Shown here piece by piece: positions 41,730 through 50,402 of a stretch of 64,000 bases of DNA; the first letter of the stretch is position 1, and each line of letters begins with the position of its first letter. The position numbers and the translations under genes are program-made. The stretch spans positions 930,001-994,000 of the forward strand of contig NZ_LECZ01000027.1 of assembly GCF_001022965.1 (NCBI RefSeq). Reading direction: 5' to 3'. A model generated the notes under the pieces. The model did no database searches and was not told where the DNA came from. It saw nothing but the letters and a program-made list of their open reading frames with translations. Source of the DNA: Enterobacter genomosp. O. Its GTDB lineage: Bacteria > Pseudomonadota > Gammaproteobacteria > Enterobacterales > Enterobacteriaceae.

Positions 41730-43193
41730 ATGAGACGGATTTTGCGCCATATTTTGCCCCTCTCGCTGCGGGTACGTTTTTTACTGGCAACGGCCGCCGT
41801 TGTGCTGGTGCTGTCGCTCTCGTACGGCATGGTCGCCCTGGTGGGCTACAGCGTCAGCTTTGATAAAACGACCTTTCGCCTGTTGCGTGGCGAAAGCAAT
41901 TTGTTTTATACCCTGGCGAAGTGGGAAAACAACAAAATCACCGTCGAAATGCCGGAAAACCTCAACCAGCAGAGTCCTACACTGGCCCTGATTTATGACG
42001 AAAAGGGCAAGTTGCTCTGGGCGCAGCGTGATATTCCCTGGCTGGTCAAAAGCATTCGCCCGGAGTGGCTTAAAACCAACGGGTTTCACGAAATTGAAGC
42101 CGATCTCAACACCACCAGCTCGCTGATCCGTGAAGATCGTTCCCTGCAGCAAAAGCTTAACGAGATCCGCGCGGATGATGCCGAAACGGAAATGACGCAC
42201 TCCGTTGCAATTAACCTCTATCCCGCGACGCTGAACATGCCGCAGCTGACCATCGTGGTGATCGACACCATTCCGGTTGAGCTGAAGCATTCTTATATGG
42301 TCTGGAGTTGGTTCATTTACGTTCTGGCTGCGAATTTGCTGCTGGTGATCCCGCTGCTGTGGGTGGCGGCGTGGTGGAGCTTACGCCCCATTGAATCACT
42401 GGCGAAAGAGGTTCGCGAGCTGGAGGAACATCATCGCGAGAAGCTTAATCCGGAAACCACCCGCGAGCTCACCAGCCTGGTGCGTAACCTCAACCGCCTG
42501 CTGAAAAGCGAACGCGAGCGCTATGATAAATACCGTACCACCCTTACCGATCTTACCCACAGCCTGAAAACGCCGTTGGCCGTTATGCAAAGTACCCTGC
42601 GGTCAATGCGCAGCTCAAAGCTAAGCGTCGATGATGCCGAGCCGGTGATGCTGGAACAGATCAGCCGTATTTCCCAGCAAATTGGCTATTATCTGCACCG
42701 CGCCAGTATGCGCTCAGGCAGCGCGCTGTTGAGCCGGGAACTGCATCCGGTGGCACCGCTTCTGGATAACCTCACGTCCGCCCTCAACAAGGTGTATCAG
42801 CGTAAAGGGGTGAACATCAGCCTCGATATCTCGCCTGAGATAAGCTTTGTTGGTGAGAAAAATGATTTCATGGAAGTGATGGGTAACCTGCTGGATAACG
42901 CCTGCAAATACTGCCTGGAATTTGTGGAAGTGTCGGCGCGTCAGACCGATAACGAACTGCATATTATCGTTGAGGATGATGGCCCGGGGATCCCGCGCAA
43001 TAAACGTGATGTGGTATTCGACCGCGGTCAACGCGCCGATACGCTGCGTCCCGGCCAGGGCGTTGGGCTTACCGTCGCTCGGGAAATTGTTGACCAGTAC
43101 GACGGAAAAATCGAAACCAGCGAAAGTTTGCTGGGCGGGGCCAGAATGGAGGTCATTTTTGCTCGTCAGCAGCCCACATCGAACGATAGTTAA
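41730..43193 (+). CDS. phoQ: sensor kinase PhoQ
   Basis: 487 aa. Two membrane helices (about 17-43 and 195-215) bracket the PAS-like periplasmic sensor; HAMP follows, then the H-box (LTDLTHSLKTPLAVM, phosphorylated His) and the ATPase (DNACKYCLE N-box, DDGPGIP G1, GQGVGLTVA G2). The acidic patch that binds Mg2+ at the membrane in E. coli (EDDDDAE) is thinner here (ADDAETE). The ATG directly follows the phoP stop, so expression is coupled and depends on the same disrupted promoter. Confidence 0.97.
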   Translation: MRRILRHILPLSLRVRFLLATAAVVLVLSLSYGMVALVGYSVSFDKTTFRLLRGESNLFYTLAKWENNKITVEMPENLNQQSPTLALIYDEKGKLLWAQRDIPWLVKSIRPEWLKTNGFHEIEADLNTTSSLIREDRSLQQKLNEIRADDAETEMTHSVAINLYPATLNMPQLTIVVIDTIPVELKHSYMVWSWFIYVLAANLLLVIPLLWVAAWWSLRPIESLAKEVRELEEHHREKLNPETTRELTSLVRNLNRLLKSERERYDKYRTTLTDLTHSLKTPLAVMQSTLRSMRSSKLSVDDAEPVMLEQISRISQQIGYYLHRASMRSGSALLSRELHPVAPLLDNLTSALNKVYQRKGVNISLDISPEISFVGEKNDFMEVMGNLLDNACKYCLEFVEVSARQTDNELHIIVEDDGPGIPRNKRDVVFDRGQRADTLRPGQGVGLTVAREIVDQYDGKIETSESLLGGARMEVIFARQQPTSNDS

Positions 43194-43284
43194 CCCGTTA
43201 TGTGAAAAATGCGAGGATCTCGCAGCCGGGGGGCCGAGCTTCCGTTATAATCCGAGTCAGTAAGAGCCTGCGGAATAAAAAAAT

Positions 43285-44406
43285 ATGGATTATCACTTAA
43301 CACTTAACTGGCCCGAGTTTATTGAACGTTACTGGCAAAAGCGCCCGGTGGTTCTTAAACGCGGGTTCAGCAATTTTGTCGACCCCATCTCGCCTGACGA
43401 ACTGGCCGGCCTGGCCATGGAAAACGAAGTCGACAGCCGTCTGGTCAGCCATCAGGACGGGAAATGGCAGGTTAGCCACGGTCCTTTCGAAAGCTACGAT
43501 CACCTCGGTGAAAACAACTGGTCGCTGCTGGTGCAGGCGGTCAACCACTGGCATGAGCCCACTGCCGCATTAATGCGCCCGTTCCGTGCCCTGCCCGACT
43601 GGCGAATGGACGATCTGATGATCTCCTTCTCCGTGCCGGGCGGCGGCGTAGGTCCGCATCTGGACCAGTACGACGTGTTTATCATTCAGGGGACGGGCCG
43701 CCGCCGCTGGCGCGTGGGCGAAAAAGTGCCAATGAAACAGCACTGCCCGCATCCTGACCTGCTTCAGGTCGATCCTTTTGAAGGGATCATCGACGAAGAG
43801 CTGGAGCCAGGCGATATTCTCTACATTCCGCCGGGATTCCCTCACGAAGGTTACTCCCTGGAAAACTCACTCAACTACTCCGTCGGGTTCCGCGCGCCAA
43901 GCGGCCGCGAGATGATCAGCGGATTTGCCGACTATGTTCTGCAGCGCGAGCTGGGCAGCTATCGCTACAGCGATCCGGATGTGCCTGCGCGCGAGCATCC
44001 GGCGGATATCCTGCCCGAAGAGCTGGATAAGCTGCGCGGCATGATGCTGGATCTGATCAACGAACCGGAACATTTCCGTCAGTGGTTTGGTGAGTTTATC
44101 AGCCAGTCTCGCCATGAGCTGGACGTTGCGCCGCCAGAGCCGCCTTATCAGGCCGACGAGATTTATGATGCCCTCCAGCAGGGCGATAAGCTGGTACGTC
44201 TGGGCGGGTTGCGCGTGCTGCGCATTGGTGAAGAGGTCTTCGTTAACGGCGAGAAGCTGGATTCCCCGCACCGTCCGGCGCTGGAAGCCATTGCCAGCCA
44301 TCTGGTGTTGACTGCCGAGACCTTTGGCGATGCGCTGGAAGACCCGTCCTTCCTCGCGATGCTGGCCGCGCTGGTCAACAGCGGGTACTGGTTCTTTGAG
44401 GACTGA
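43285..44406 (+). CDS. roxA: ribosomal protein uL16 arginine 3-hydroxylase
   Basis: 373 aa (YcfD/RoxA), an Fe(II)/2-oxoglutarate JmjC oxygenase that hydroxylates Arg81 of ribosomal protein uL16. The HxD iron site is in GPHLDQYDVFIIQGTGRRRW and the distal His in PPGFPHEGYSLENSLNYSV. The C-terminal winged-helix part (about 270-370) ends NSGYWFFED. It follows phoQ after 91 bases and probably has its own promoter. Confidence 0.95.
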   Translation: MDYHLTLNWPEFIERYWQKRPVVLKRGFSNFVDPISPDELAGLAMENEVDSRLVSHQDGKWQVSHGPFESYDHLGENNWSLLVQAVNHWHEPTAALMRPFRALPDWRMDDLMISFSVPGGGVGPHLDQYDVFIIQGTGRRRWRVGEKVPMKQHCPHPDLLQVDPFEGIIDEELEPGDILYIPPGFPHEGYSLENSLNYSVGFRAPSGREMISGFADYVLQRELGSYRYSDPDVPAREHPADILPEELDKLRGMMLDLINEPEHFRQWFGEFISQSRHELDVAPPEPPYQADEIYDALQQGDKLVRLGGLRVLRIGEEVFVNGEKLDSPHRPALEAIASHLVLTAETFGDALEDPSFLAMLAALVNSGYWFFED

Positions 44407-44419
44407 GTCGTCAGCATTT

Positions 44420-44490
44420 GCCGGGTGGCGGCTACGCCTTACCCGGCCTACGATCCGAATGTAGGCCCGGTAAGCGCAGCGCCACCGGGC
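44420..44490. repeat. REP pair (BIME) left of the RAYT gene
   Basis: Two REP units in opposite orientation: GCCGGGTGGCGGCTACGCCT.. (44420-44451) and GTAGGCCCGGTAAGCGCAGC.. (44461-44490), each able to form a hairpin. They lie just after roxA and before the RAYT stop. Confidence 0.9.
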
Positions 44491-44494
44491 GTTT

Positions 44495-44986
44495 TTATCG
44501 CCGCTCACCCGCCGCAAAATCCTCGAGCTCTCCGGTCCAATCGACCGAATACAACCCTTCCTGCACATCCCGATGAAACGTTGAATACGGCCAGTCGCTG
44601 ACCTTACTGACATAGCCATGTTTCACCGGATTGATGTAGATGTAATCCACATGCCGACGGTAGTCCTTTTCGTTACGGACGGTGTGCTCCCAGAAGCGTG
44701 GCTGCCAGATATAGCGCATGTCGATGTTGCGGCTAAATGTCTTTTTGATCTCGCGCCAGCGGGCAGAAAAATCACTGTCTCCTGCCGGCAAGGTCCAGAT
44801 ACAGTGCATATGTTCAGGAAGGATGACCCAGGCATTGATTGTAAAAGGCTTTGCACGTTTAACCGCAGCAGTTGCGGCACGGAGGCTATCGATATGACGG
44901 GTAAGCAAATCGCTCTGACGGTTTTGCAGATTGACGGTAAAAAACCAGGTGCCGCCGGGAACGTAGTGGCGACGATAGTTTGACAT
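44495..44986 (-). CDS. REP-associated tyrosine transposase (RAYT)
   Basis: 163 aa Y1 transposase of the IS200/IS605-like HUH class. HUH motif in LPEHMHCIWTLP and the catalytic Tyr in VDYIYINPVKHGYV. Starts MSNYRRHYVPGGTWFFT. RAYTs bind and cut REP hairpins and are domesticated single-copy genes. The flanking REP pairs on both sides are its expected targets, so this REP-RAYT-REP unit looks intact. Confidence 0.95.
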   Translation of the reverse strand: MSNYRRHYVPGGTWFFTVNLQNRQSDLLTRHIDSLRAATAAVKRAKPFTINAWVILPEHMHCIWTLPAGDSDFSARWREIKKTFSRNIDMRYIWQPRFWEHTVRNEKDYRRHVDYIYINPVKHGYVSKVSDWPYSTFHRDVQEGLYSVDWTGELEDFAAGERR

Positions 44987-45005
44987 GGGCGCTCCTTGCC
45001 TTTGT

Positions 45006-45076
45006 GCCCGGTGGCGCTTCGCTTACCGGGCCTACAATTTGAACGTAGGCCGGGTAAGGCGCAGCCGCCACCCGGC
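45006..45076. repeat. REP pair (BIME) right of the RAYT gene
   Basis: GCCCGGTGGCGCTTCGCTTA.. (45006-45035) and the inverted GTAGGCCGGGTAAGGCGCAG.. (45045-45076). They mirror the left pair and separate RAYT from pepT. Confidence 0.9.
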
Positions 45077-45085
45077 TTAAAGCGG

Positions 45086-46309
45086 CTACCGCTTCGCAGT
45101 TAACTCCGCTATCCGCACAATCACCTTCACCGCCTTTTCCATGCCTTCGAGGGTGACGAATTCATGTTTACCATGGTAGTTATATCCCCCGGTAAACAGG
45201 TTCGGGCACGGTAATCCCATGAATGAAAGCTGCGAACCGTCGGTTCCGCCGCGAATCGGTTTTAATTCCGGTTCAATGTCGCAGTCGCGCATGGCCTGCT
45301 GGGCAATATCAAGAATATGCGGATGGGCCATCACCTTCTCACGCATATTGTAATAGCTGTCTTCAATGATCAGCTCGATATAGCAGTCAGGGTGTAACCC
45401 TTTGCCCACTTTCTTCGCAATTTCCATCATCTTGCGCTTACGCGCCTCAAAAGCTTTGCGATCGAAATCGCGGATGATGTAGTGCATCTGTGCACTGTCC
45501 ACGGTGCCTTTAATGCTGGTCAGATGATAGAAACCTTCATACCCTTCGGTCTGTTCAGGGCTCTCTTCCGCCGGGACTTCCGCATGAATTCGCGACGCCA
45601 GCGACAACGCGTTCACCATCACGCCTTTCGCCGAACCGGGGTGAACGTTGTTGCCGACAATTTTGATCGTGACGGACGCGGCATTGAAGTTTTCATACTC
45701 CAGTTCACCGACGCCGCCGCCGTCAACGGTATAGGCCCACTGCGCGTTGAAGGCTTCCACGTCGAAATGTTTCGCGCCTTTACCGACCTCTTCGTCCGGC
45801 GTAAAGGCCACGCGTATATCCCCGTGCGGGATATTTTTCTCTTTCAGCACCGCCAGCGCCGTCATGATTTCGGCTATACCGGCTTTGTCATCGGCACCCA
45901 GCAGCGTTTTTCCGTCGGTGGTGATCAGCGTCTGGCCCAGCAGCTGGTGCAGCACCGGGAACATCACGGGAGAGAGCACTTCGTCACCAATGCCCAGCGC
46001 AATGTCGCCGCCGCGGTAGTTTTCAACAATCTGCGGGTTCACATGCTTACCGCTAAAATCCGGAGAGGTGTCGACATGGGAGATAAAGCCAATCGCGGGA
46101 ATGTCGCCCGGGACATTCGCCGGCAGCGTTGCCATCACAGTGCCTTTCTCGCTTAACGTGACGTTGACCAGCCCCATGGCTTCAAGCTGCTCTTTAAGCA
46201 GGTTTAATAGCTTCCACTGGCCTTCGGTGCTCGGCACCTGGCGAACACCCGGTTTAGATTGGGTATCCAGCGAAACGTACTGTAAAAAACGCTCAAGTAA
46301 TTTATCCAT
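45086..46309 (-). CDS. pepT: peptidase T (tripeptidase)
   Basis: 407 aa M20 aminopeptidase that removes N-terminal residues from tripeptides with two zinc ions. Zinc-binding His in GFISHVDTSPDF, bridging Asp in LLGADDKAGIAE, catalytic Glu in FTPDEEVGKGA, and RGGTDGSQLSFMGLPCPNL near the C-terminus. The start at 46309 (MDKLLERFLQYVSL) matches E. coli; the frame extends 15 codons upstream. It is divergent from potA. Confidence 0.96.
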   Translation of the reverse strand: MDKLLERFLQYVSLDTQSKPGVRQVPSTEGQWKLLNLLKEQLEAMGLVNVTLSEKGTVMATLPANVPGDIPAIGFISHVDTSPDFSGKHVNPQIVENYRGGDIALGIGDEVLSPVMFPVLHQLLGQTLITTDGKTLLGADDKAGIAEIMTALAVLKEKNIPHGDIRVAFTPDEEVGKGAKHFDVEAFNAQWAYTVDGGGVGELEYENFNAASVTIKIVGNNVHPGSAKGVMVNALSLASRIHAEVPAEESPEQTEGYEGFYHLTSIKGTVDSAQMHYIIRDFDRKAFEARKRKMMEIAKKVGKGLHPDCYIELIIEDSYYNMREKVMAHPHILDIAQQAMRDCDIEPELKPIRGGTDGSQLSFMGLPCPNLFTGGYNYHGKHEFVTLEGMEKAVKVIVRIAELTAKR

Positions 46310-46576
46310 GCAGTCACCCTCACTTTTTGTGACAACATTATCAATAAGCATCAAAACGCAAATATTGCGTCAGGTCACTTTTATCCCGCAAACGAGAATA
46401 TTTTCCGTTTATATCGTTATACGTAAGTAAATGTAGCTTATGAATCAGTGACAAGGATTGGCGATCGCAGGGGATTGCCGTAGAATGTCCGCCCTCATTA
46501 CGAGTCACCAAGGTGGTTACACACAAACCCCGCTTCAGTCTGCTGCCTGAGGCGTCTATATGGGACAGCGCAAAAA

Positions 46577-47695
46577 TTGAATACACAATCCCGTTCACGT
46601 TCGCCGCTGGTGAAACTGGAACGAATTCGTAAAAGTTTTGATGGTAAAGACGTCATTTCCGACCTCAATCTCACCATCAATGACGGTGAGTTTCTTACGC
46701 TGCTTGGCCCCTCTGGCTGCGGCAAAACAACCGTACTGCGCCTTATCGCCGGGCTGGAAAGCGTCGATAACGGCCATATCCATCTTGAAAACCAGGACAT
46801 CACGCGGGTTCCCGCTGAAGATCGCCACGTCAATACCGTCTTTCAGAGCTATGCCCTGTTCCCGCACATGACCGTGTTTGAGAACGTGGCGTTTGGCCTG
46901 AGGATGCAAAAAACTCCAGCGAATGAGATCGAGCCGCGCGTCACCGAAGCCCTGCGTATGGTGCAGCTTGAGACGTTTGCACAGCGTAAACCCCATCAGC
47001 TTTCCGGCGGCCAGCAGCAGCGTGTGGCCATCGCCCGCGCCGTGGTCAACAAGCCTCGTCTGCTCTTGCTGGATGAATCCCTCTCCGCGCTGGATTATAA
47101 GCTGCGCAAGCAGATGCAGAACGAGCTCAAGGCCCTGCAGCGCAAGCTCGGCATTACCTTCGTCTTCGTCACCCACGATCAGGAAGAGGCCCTGACCATG
47201 TCCGACCGCATCGTGGTGATGCGCGACGGCAAAATCGAGCAGGACGGCACGCCGCGTGAAATTTACGAAGAGCCGAAAAACCTGTTTGTGGCCAGCTTCA
47301 TTGGTGAGATCAACCTCTTCAACGCCACGGTAATTGAACGCCTGGACGACCAGCGCGTGCGGGCCAACGTTGAAGGTCGCGAGTGCAATATCACGGTGAA
47401 TTTCCCGGTCGAAAAGGGACAAAAGCTCAACGTTCTGCTGCGCCCGGAAGATCTGCGCGTCGACGAAATTCACGGCAACACCGAGGCCGAAGGACTCATC
47501 GGCTATATTCGCGAGCGCAACTACAAAGGGATGACGCTGGAATCCGTCGTCGAGCTAGAGAACGGCAAAATGGTGATGGTCAGCGAGTTCTTTAACGAGG
47601 ACGACCCTGACTTCGACCACTCTCTCGACCAGAAAATGGTTATCAACTGGGTAGAAAGCTGGGAGGTTGTGCTGGCTGATGAAGAACACAAGTAA
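46577..47695 (+). CDS. potA: spermidine/putrescine ABC transporter ATPase, altered start
   Basis: ABC ATPase of the PotABCD importer. Walker A GPSGCGKTT, signature LSGGQQQRVAIAR, Walker B LLLLDESLSALD, and a C-terminal TOBE regulatory domain from about residue 240. In E. coli the gene starts ATGGGACAG about six codons earlier. Here that ATG (46560) is present but reads into TGA after six codons, because the A-run at 46572-46576 has five A where six would restore the frame. The in-frame start available is TTG at 46577. Either initiation has moved or one base is missing from the read. Confidence 0.9.
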   Translation: MNTQSRSRSPLVKLERIRKSFDGKDVISDLNLTINDGEFLTLLGPSGCGKTTVLRLIAGLESVDNGHIHLENQDITRVPAEDRHVNTVFQSYALFPHMTVFENVAFGLRMQKTPANEIEPRVTEALRMVQLETFAQRKPHQLSGGQQQRVAIARAVVNKPRLLLLDESLSALDYKLRKQMQNELKALQRKLGITFVFVTHDQEEALTMSDRIVVMRDGKIEQDGTPREIYEEPKNLFVASFIGEINLFNATVIERLDDQRVRANVEGRECNITVNFPVEKGQKLNVLLRPEDLRVDEIHGNTEAEGLIGYIRERNYKGMTLESVVELENGKMVMVSEFFNEDDPDFDHSLDQKMVINWVESWEVVLADEEHK

Positions 47696-48536
47696 GTTCC
47701 AGAATGTGGTGATTGCCACGATCGTCGGTTGGCTTGTGCTCTTTGTCTTTTTACCCAACCTGATGATCATCGCCACCAGCTTCCTGACCCGCGATGATAC
47801 AAACTTCGTGAAGCTGGTCTTTACGCTGGATAACTACGCGCGCCTGCTCGATCCGCTCTATTTTGACGTGCTGCTGCACTCGCTCAATATGGCGCTGATT
47901 GCCACCGCTGCCTGTCTGGTGCTGGGCTACCCTTTCGCGTGGTTTCTGGCGAAACTGCCGCAGAAGGTGCGCCCGCTGCTGCTGTTTTTACTGATTGTGC
48001 CGTTCTGGACCAACTCGTTAATTCGCATCTACGGGCTGAAAATTTTCCTCAGCACCAAAGGCTATCTCAACGCGTTTCTGCTGTGGCTGGGGGTGATTGA
48101 TACCCCGATACGCATCATGTTTACCCCGAGCGCGGTGATTGTGGGTCTGGTCTATATCCTGCTGCCGTTTATGGTGATGCCGCTCTACTCGAGTATTGAG
48201 AAGCTGGATAAACCGCTGCTGGAAGCGGCAAAAGATTTGGGTGCCAGCAAGCTTCAGACGTTTATCCGCATTATCATCCCGCTGACCATGCCCGGCATTA
48301 TCGCGGGTTGTCTGTTGGTGATGCTCCCGGCGATGGGCCTGTTCTACGTGTCTGACCTGATGGGCGGCGCGAAAAACCTGCTTATTGGGAATGTGATTAA
48401 AAGTCAGTTCCTCAACATTCGCGACTGGCCGTTCGGATCCGCGACCAGCATTACGCTAACGGTGGTGATGGGTCTGATGCTGCTGGTTTACTGGCGCGCG
48501 TCACGGCTGCTGAACAAGAAGGTGGAACTCGAATGA
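47679..48536 (+). CDS. potB: spermidine/putrescine ABC permease PotB
   Basis: 285 aa with six membrane helices; the EAA loop (PLLEAAKDLGASKLQTFIRI) that docks on PotA is at about 185-204. The ATG at 47679 overlaps the potA end by 17 bases. Paired with PotC as the heterodimeric channel. Confidence 0.96.
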   Translation: MKNTSKFQNVVIATIVGWLVLFVFLPNLMIIATSFLTRDDTNFVKLVFTLDNYARLLDPLYFDVLLHSLNMALIATAACLVLGYPFAWFLAKLPQKVRPLLLFLLIVPFWTNSLIRIYGLKIFLSTKGYLNAFLLWLGVIDTPIRIMFTPSAVIVGLVYILLPFMVMPLYSSIEKLDKPLLEAAKDLGASKLQTFIRIIIPLTMPGIIAGCLLVMLPAMGLFYVSDLMGGAKNLLIGNVIKSQFLNIRDWPFGSATSITLTVVMGLMLLVYWRASRLLNKKVELE

Positions 48537-49324
48537 TCGGTCGACTGCTTCGCGGCGGTTTTATGACCGCCATTTACGCTTACCTTTATATCCCGATTAT
48601 CATTTTGATCGTGAACTCGTTTAACAGCTCGCGCTTCGGCATCAGCTGGCAGGGCTTTACCACCGACTGGTATAGCCTGCTGATGAACAATGACAGCCTG
48701 CTGCAGGCGGCGCAGCACTCGCTGACGATGGCGATTTTCTCCGCCACCTTCGCCACGCTGATTGGCTCACTGACCGCAGTGGCGCTGTATCGCTATCGCT
48801 TTCGCGGCAAACCGTTCGTCAGCGGCATGCTGTTTGTGGTGATGATGTCGCCGGACATCGTGATGGCCATTTCGCTGCTGGTGCTGTTTATGCTGCTGGG
48901 CGTGCAGCTTGGCTTCTGGTCACTGCTGTTCTCGCATATCACCTTCTGCCTGCCATTCGTGGTGGTGACGGTCTTTGCACGCCTGAAGGGGTTCGACGTG
49001 CGCATGCTGGAGGCGGCGAAAGATTTGGGTGCCAGCGAGATGATCATTCTGCGCAAAATCATCCTGCCGCTGGCGATGCCCGCCGTCGCGGCGGGATGGC
49101 TGCTCAGCTTCACGTTGTCGATGGATGACGTGGTGGTCTCCTCCTTCGTGACGGGCCCGAGCTACGAAATTCTGCCACTGAAAATTTACTCGATGGTAAA
49201 AGTCGGCGTCTCGCCTGAGGTGAACGCGCTGGCGACCATTCTGCTGGTGTTCTCGCTGGTGCTGGTCATTGCCAGCCAGCTTATTGCTCGTGATAAAACA
49301 AAATCTCAGGGGACAATGAAATGA
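48533..49324 (+). CDS. potC: spermidine/putrescine ABC permease PotC
   Basis: 263 aa, six membrane helices, EAA loop in MLEAAKDLGASEMIILRKI. ATGA overlap with potB; its stop overlaps potD in the same way. Length matches E. coli PotC (264). Confidence 0.96.
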   Translation: MIGRLLRGGFMTAIYAYLYIPIIILIVNSFNSSRFGISWQGFTTDWYSLLMNNDSLLQAAQHSLTMAIFSATFATLIGSLTAVALYRYRFRGKPFVSGMLFVVMMSPDIVMAISLLVLFMLLGVQLGFWSLLFSHITFCLPFVVVTVFARLKGFDVRMLEAAKDLGASEMIILRKIILPLAMPAVAAGWLLSFTLSMDDVVVSSFVTGPSYEILPLKIYSMVKVGVSPEVNALATILLVFSLVLVIASQLIARDKTKSQGTMK

Positions 49325-50355
49325 AAAAAATGCTCGCCGCTGCGGCACTGGTACTTGGCATGGGTGCCGCACACGCCGATGACGGCAAAACGCTCTACTT
49401 CTACAACTGGACCGAGTACGTGCCGCCGGGCCTGCTGGAACAGTTCACGAAGGAGACGGGTATCAAGGTTATCTACTCGACCTACGAGTCGAATGAAACC
49501 ATGTACGCCAAGCTGAAAACGTACAAAGACGGCGCGTACGATCTGGTCGTTCCTTCCACCTATTTTGTCGACAAAATGCGCAAAGAGGGGATGATTCAGA
49601 AGATCGATAAAACGAAGCTAACCAATTTTTCAAATCTCGATCCAGAGATGCTTAATAAACCGTTCGATCCCAATAACGACTACTCCATCCCGTATATCTG
49701 GGGCGCGACCGCGATTGGCGTCAACGGCGATGCCCTCGATCCTAAAACGGTCACCAGCTGGGCCGACCTGTGGAAACCGGAATACAAAGGGAGCCTGTTG
49801 TTAACCGACGACGCGCGTGAAGTTTTCCAGGTCGCGCTGCGCAAGCTGGGCTACTCAGGCAACACGACGGATCCAAAAGAGATTGAAGCGGCGTATAACG
49901 AGCTGAAAAAGCTGATGCCTAACGTGGCGGCGTTCAACTCTGATAACCCGGCAAACCCGTATATGGAAGGTGAAGTGAATCTGGGAATGGTGTGGAACGG
50001 CTCCGCGTACGTGGCCCGCCAGGCCGGCACGCCGCTTGAGGTGGTCTGGCCGAAGGAAGGCGGGATCTTCTGGATGGATAGCCTCGCCATCCCTGCCAAC
50101 GCGAAAAACGTGGACGGTGCGATGAAGCTGATTAACTTCCTGCTGCGCCCGGACGTGGCGAAACAGGTTGCCGAGACGATTGGCTACCCGACGCCAAACC
50201 TGGCCGCGCGCAAGCTGCTGAAGCCGGAAGTGGCTAACGATAAATCCCTTTATCCGGATGCCCAGACCATCAGCAAAGGTGAATGGCAGAATGACGTCGG
50301 CGACGCCAGCCGGCTCTACGAAGAGTATTACCAAAAATTAAAAGCGGGCCGATAA
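49321..50355 (+). CDS. potD: periplasmic spermidine/putrescine-binding protein
   Basis: 344 aa with a Sec signal peptide (MKKMLAAAALVLGMGAAHA, cleavage after AHA). The mature protein starts DDGKTLYFYNWTEYVPPG. The conserved VVPSTYFVDKMRKEGM and GMVWNGSAYVARQAG match PotD, whose Trp and acidic residues bind the polyamine. Last gene of the operon, followed by a hairpin. Confidence 0.96.
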   Translation: MKKMLAAAALVLGMGAAHADDGKTLYFYNWTEYVPPGLLEQFTKETGIKVIYSTYESNETMYAKLKTYKDGAYDLVVPSTYFVDKMRKEGMIQKIDKTKLTNFSNLDPEMLNKPFDPNNDYSIPYIWGATAIGVNGDALDPKTVTSWADLWKPEYKGSLLLTDDAREVFQVALRKLGYSGNTTDPKEIEAAYNELKKLMPNVAAFNSDNPANPYMEGEVNLGMVWNGSAYVARQAGTPLEVVWPKEGGIFWMDSLAIPANAKNVDGAMKLINFLLRPDVAKQVAETIGYPTPNLAARKLLKPEVANDKSLYPDAQTISKGEWQNDVGDASRLYEEYYQKLKAGR

Positions 50356-50369
50356 ACGGTATCGCGCTC

Positions 50370-50399
50370 TTCCTCACGCCGCCTGGACGGCGTGAGGAA
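50370..50399. terminator. hairpin between convergent potD and EAL gene
   Basis: TTCCTCACGCC / GGCGTGAGGAA with a short loop forms an 11-bp perfect stem, with few T after it. It may stop both convergent transcripts. Confidence 0.6.
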
Positions 50400-50402
50400 G
50401 GA

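Noticed and set aside
46341..46354. FNR-like site upstream of pepT
   Set aside because: One half (ATCAA) is perfect but the other matches only 3 of 5, and the position is too close to the start codon for a class II site.
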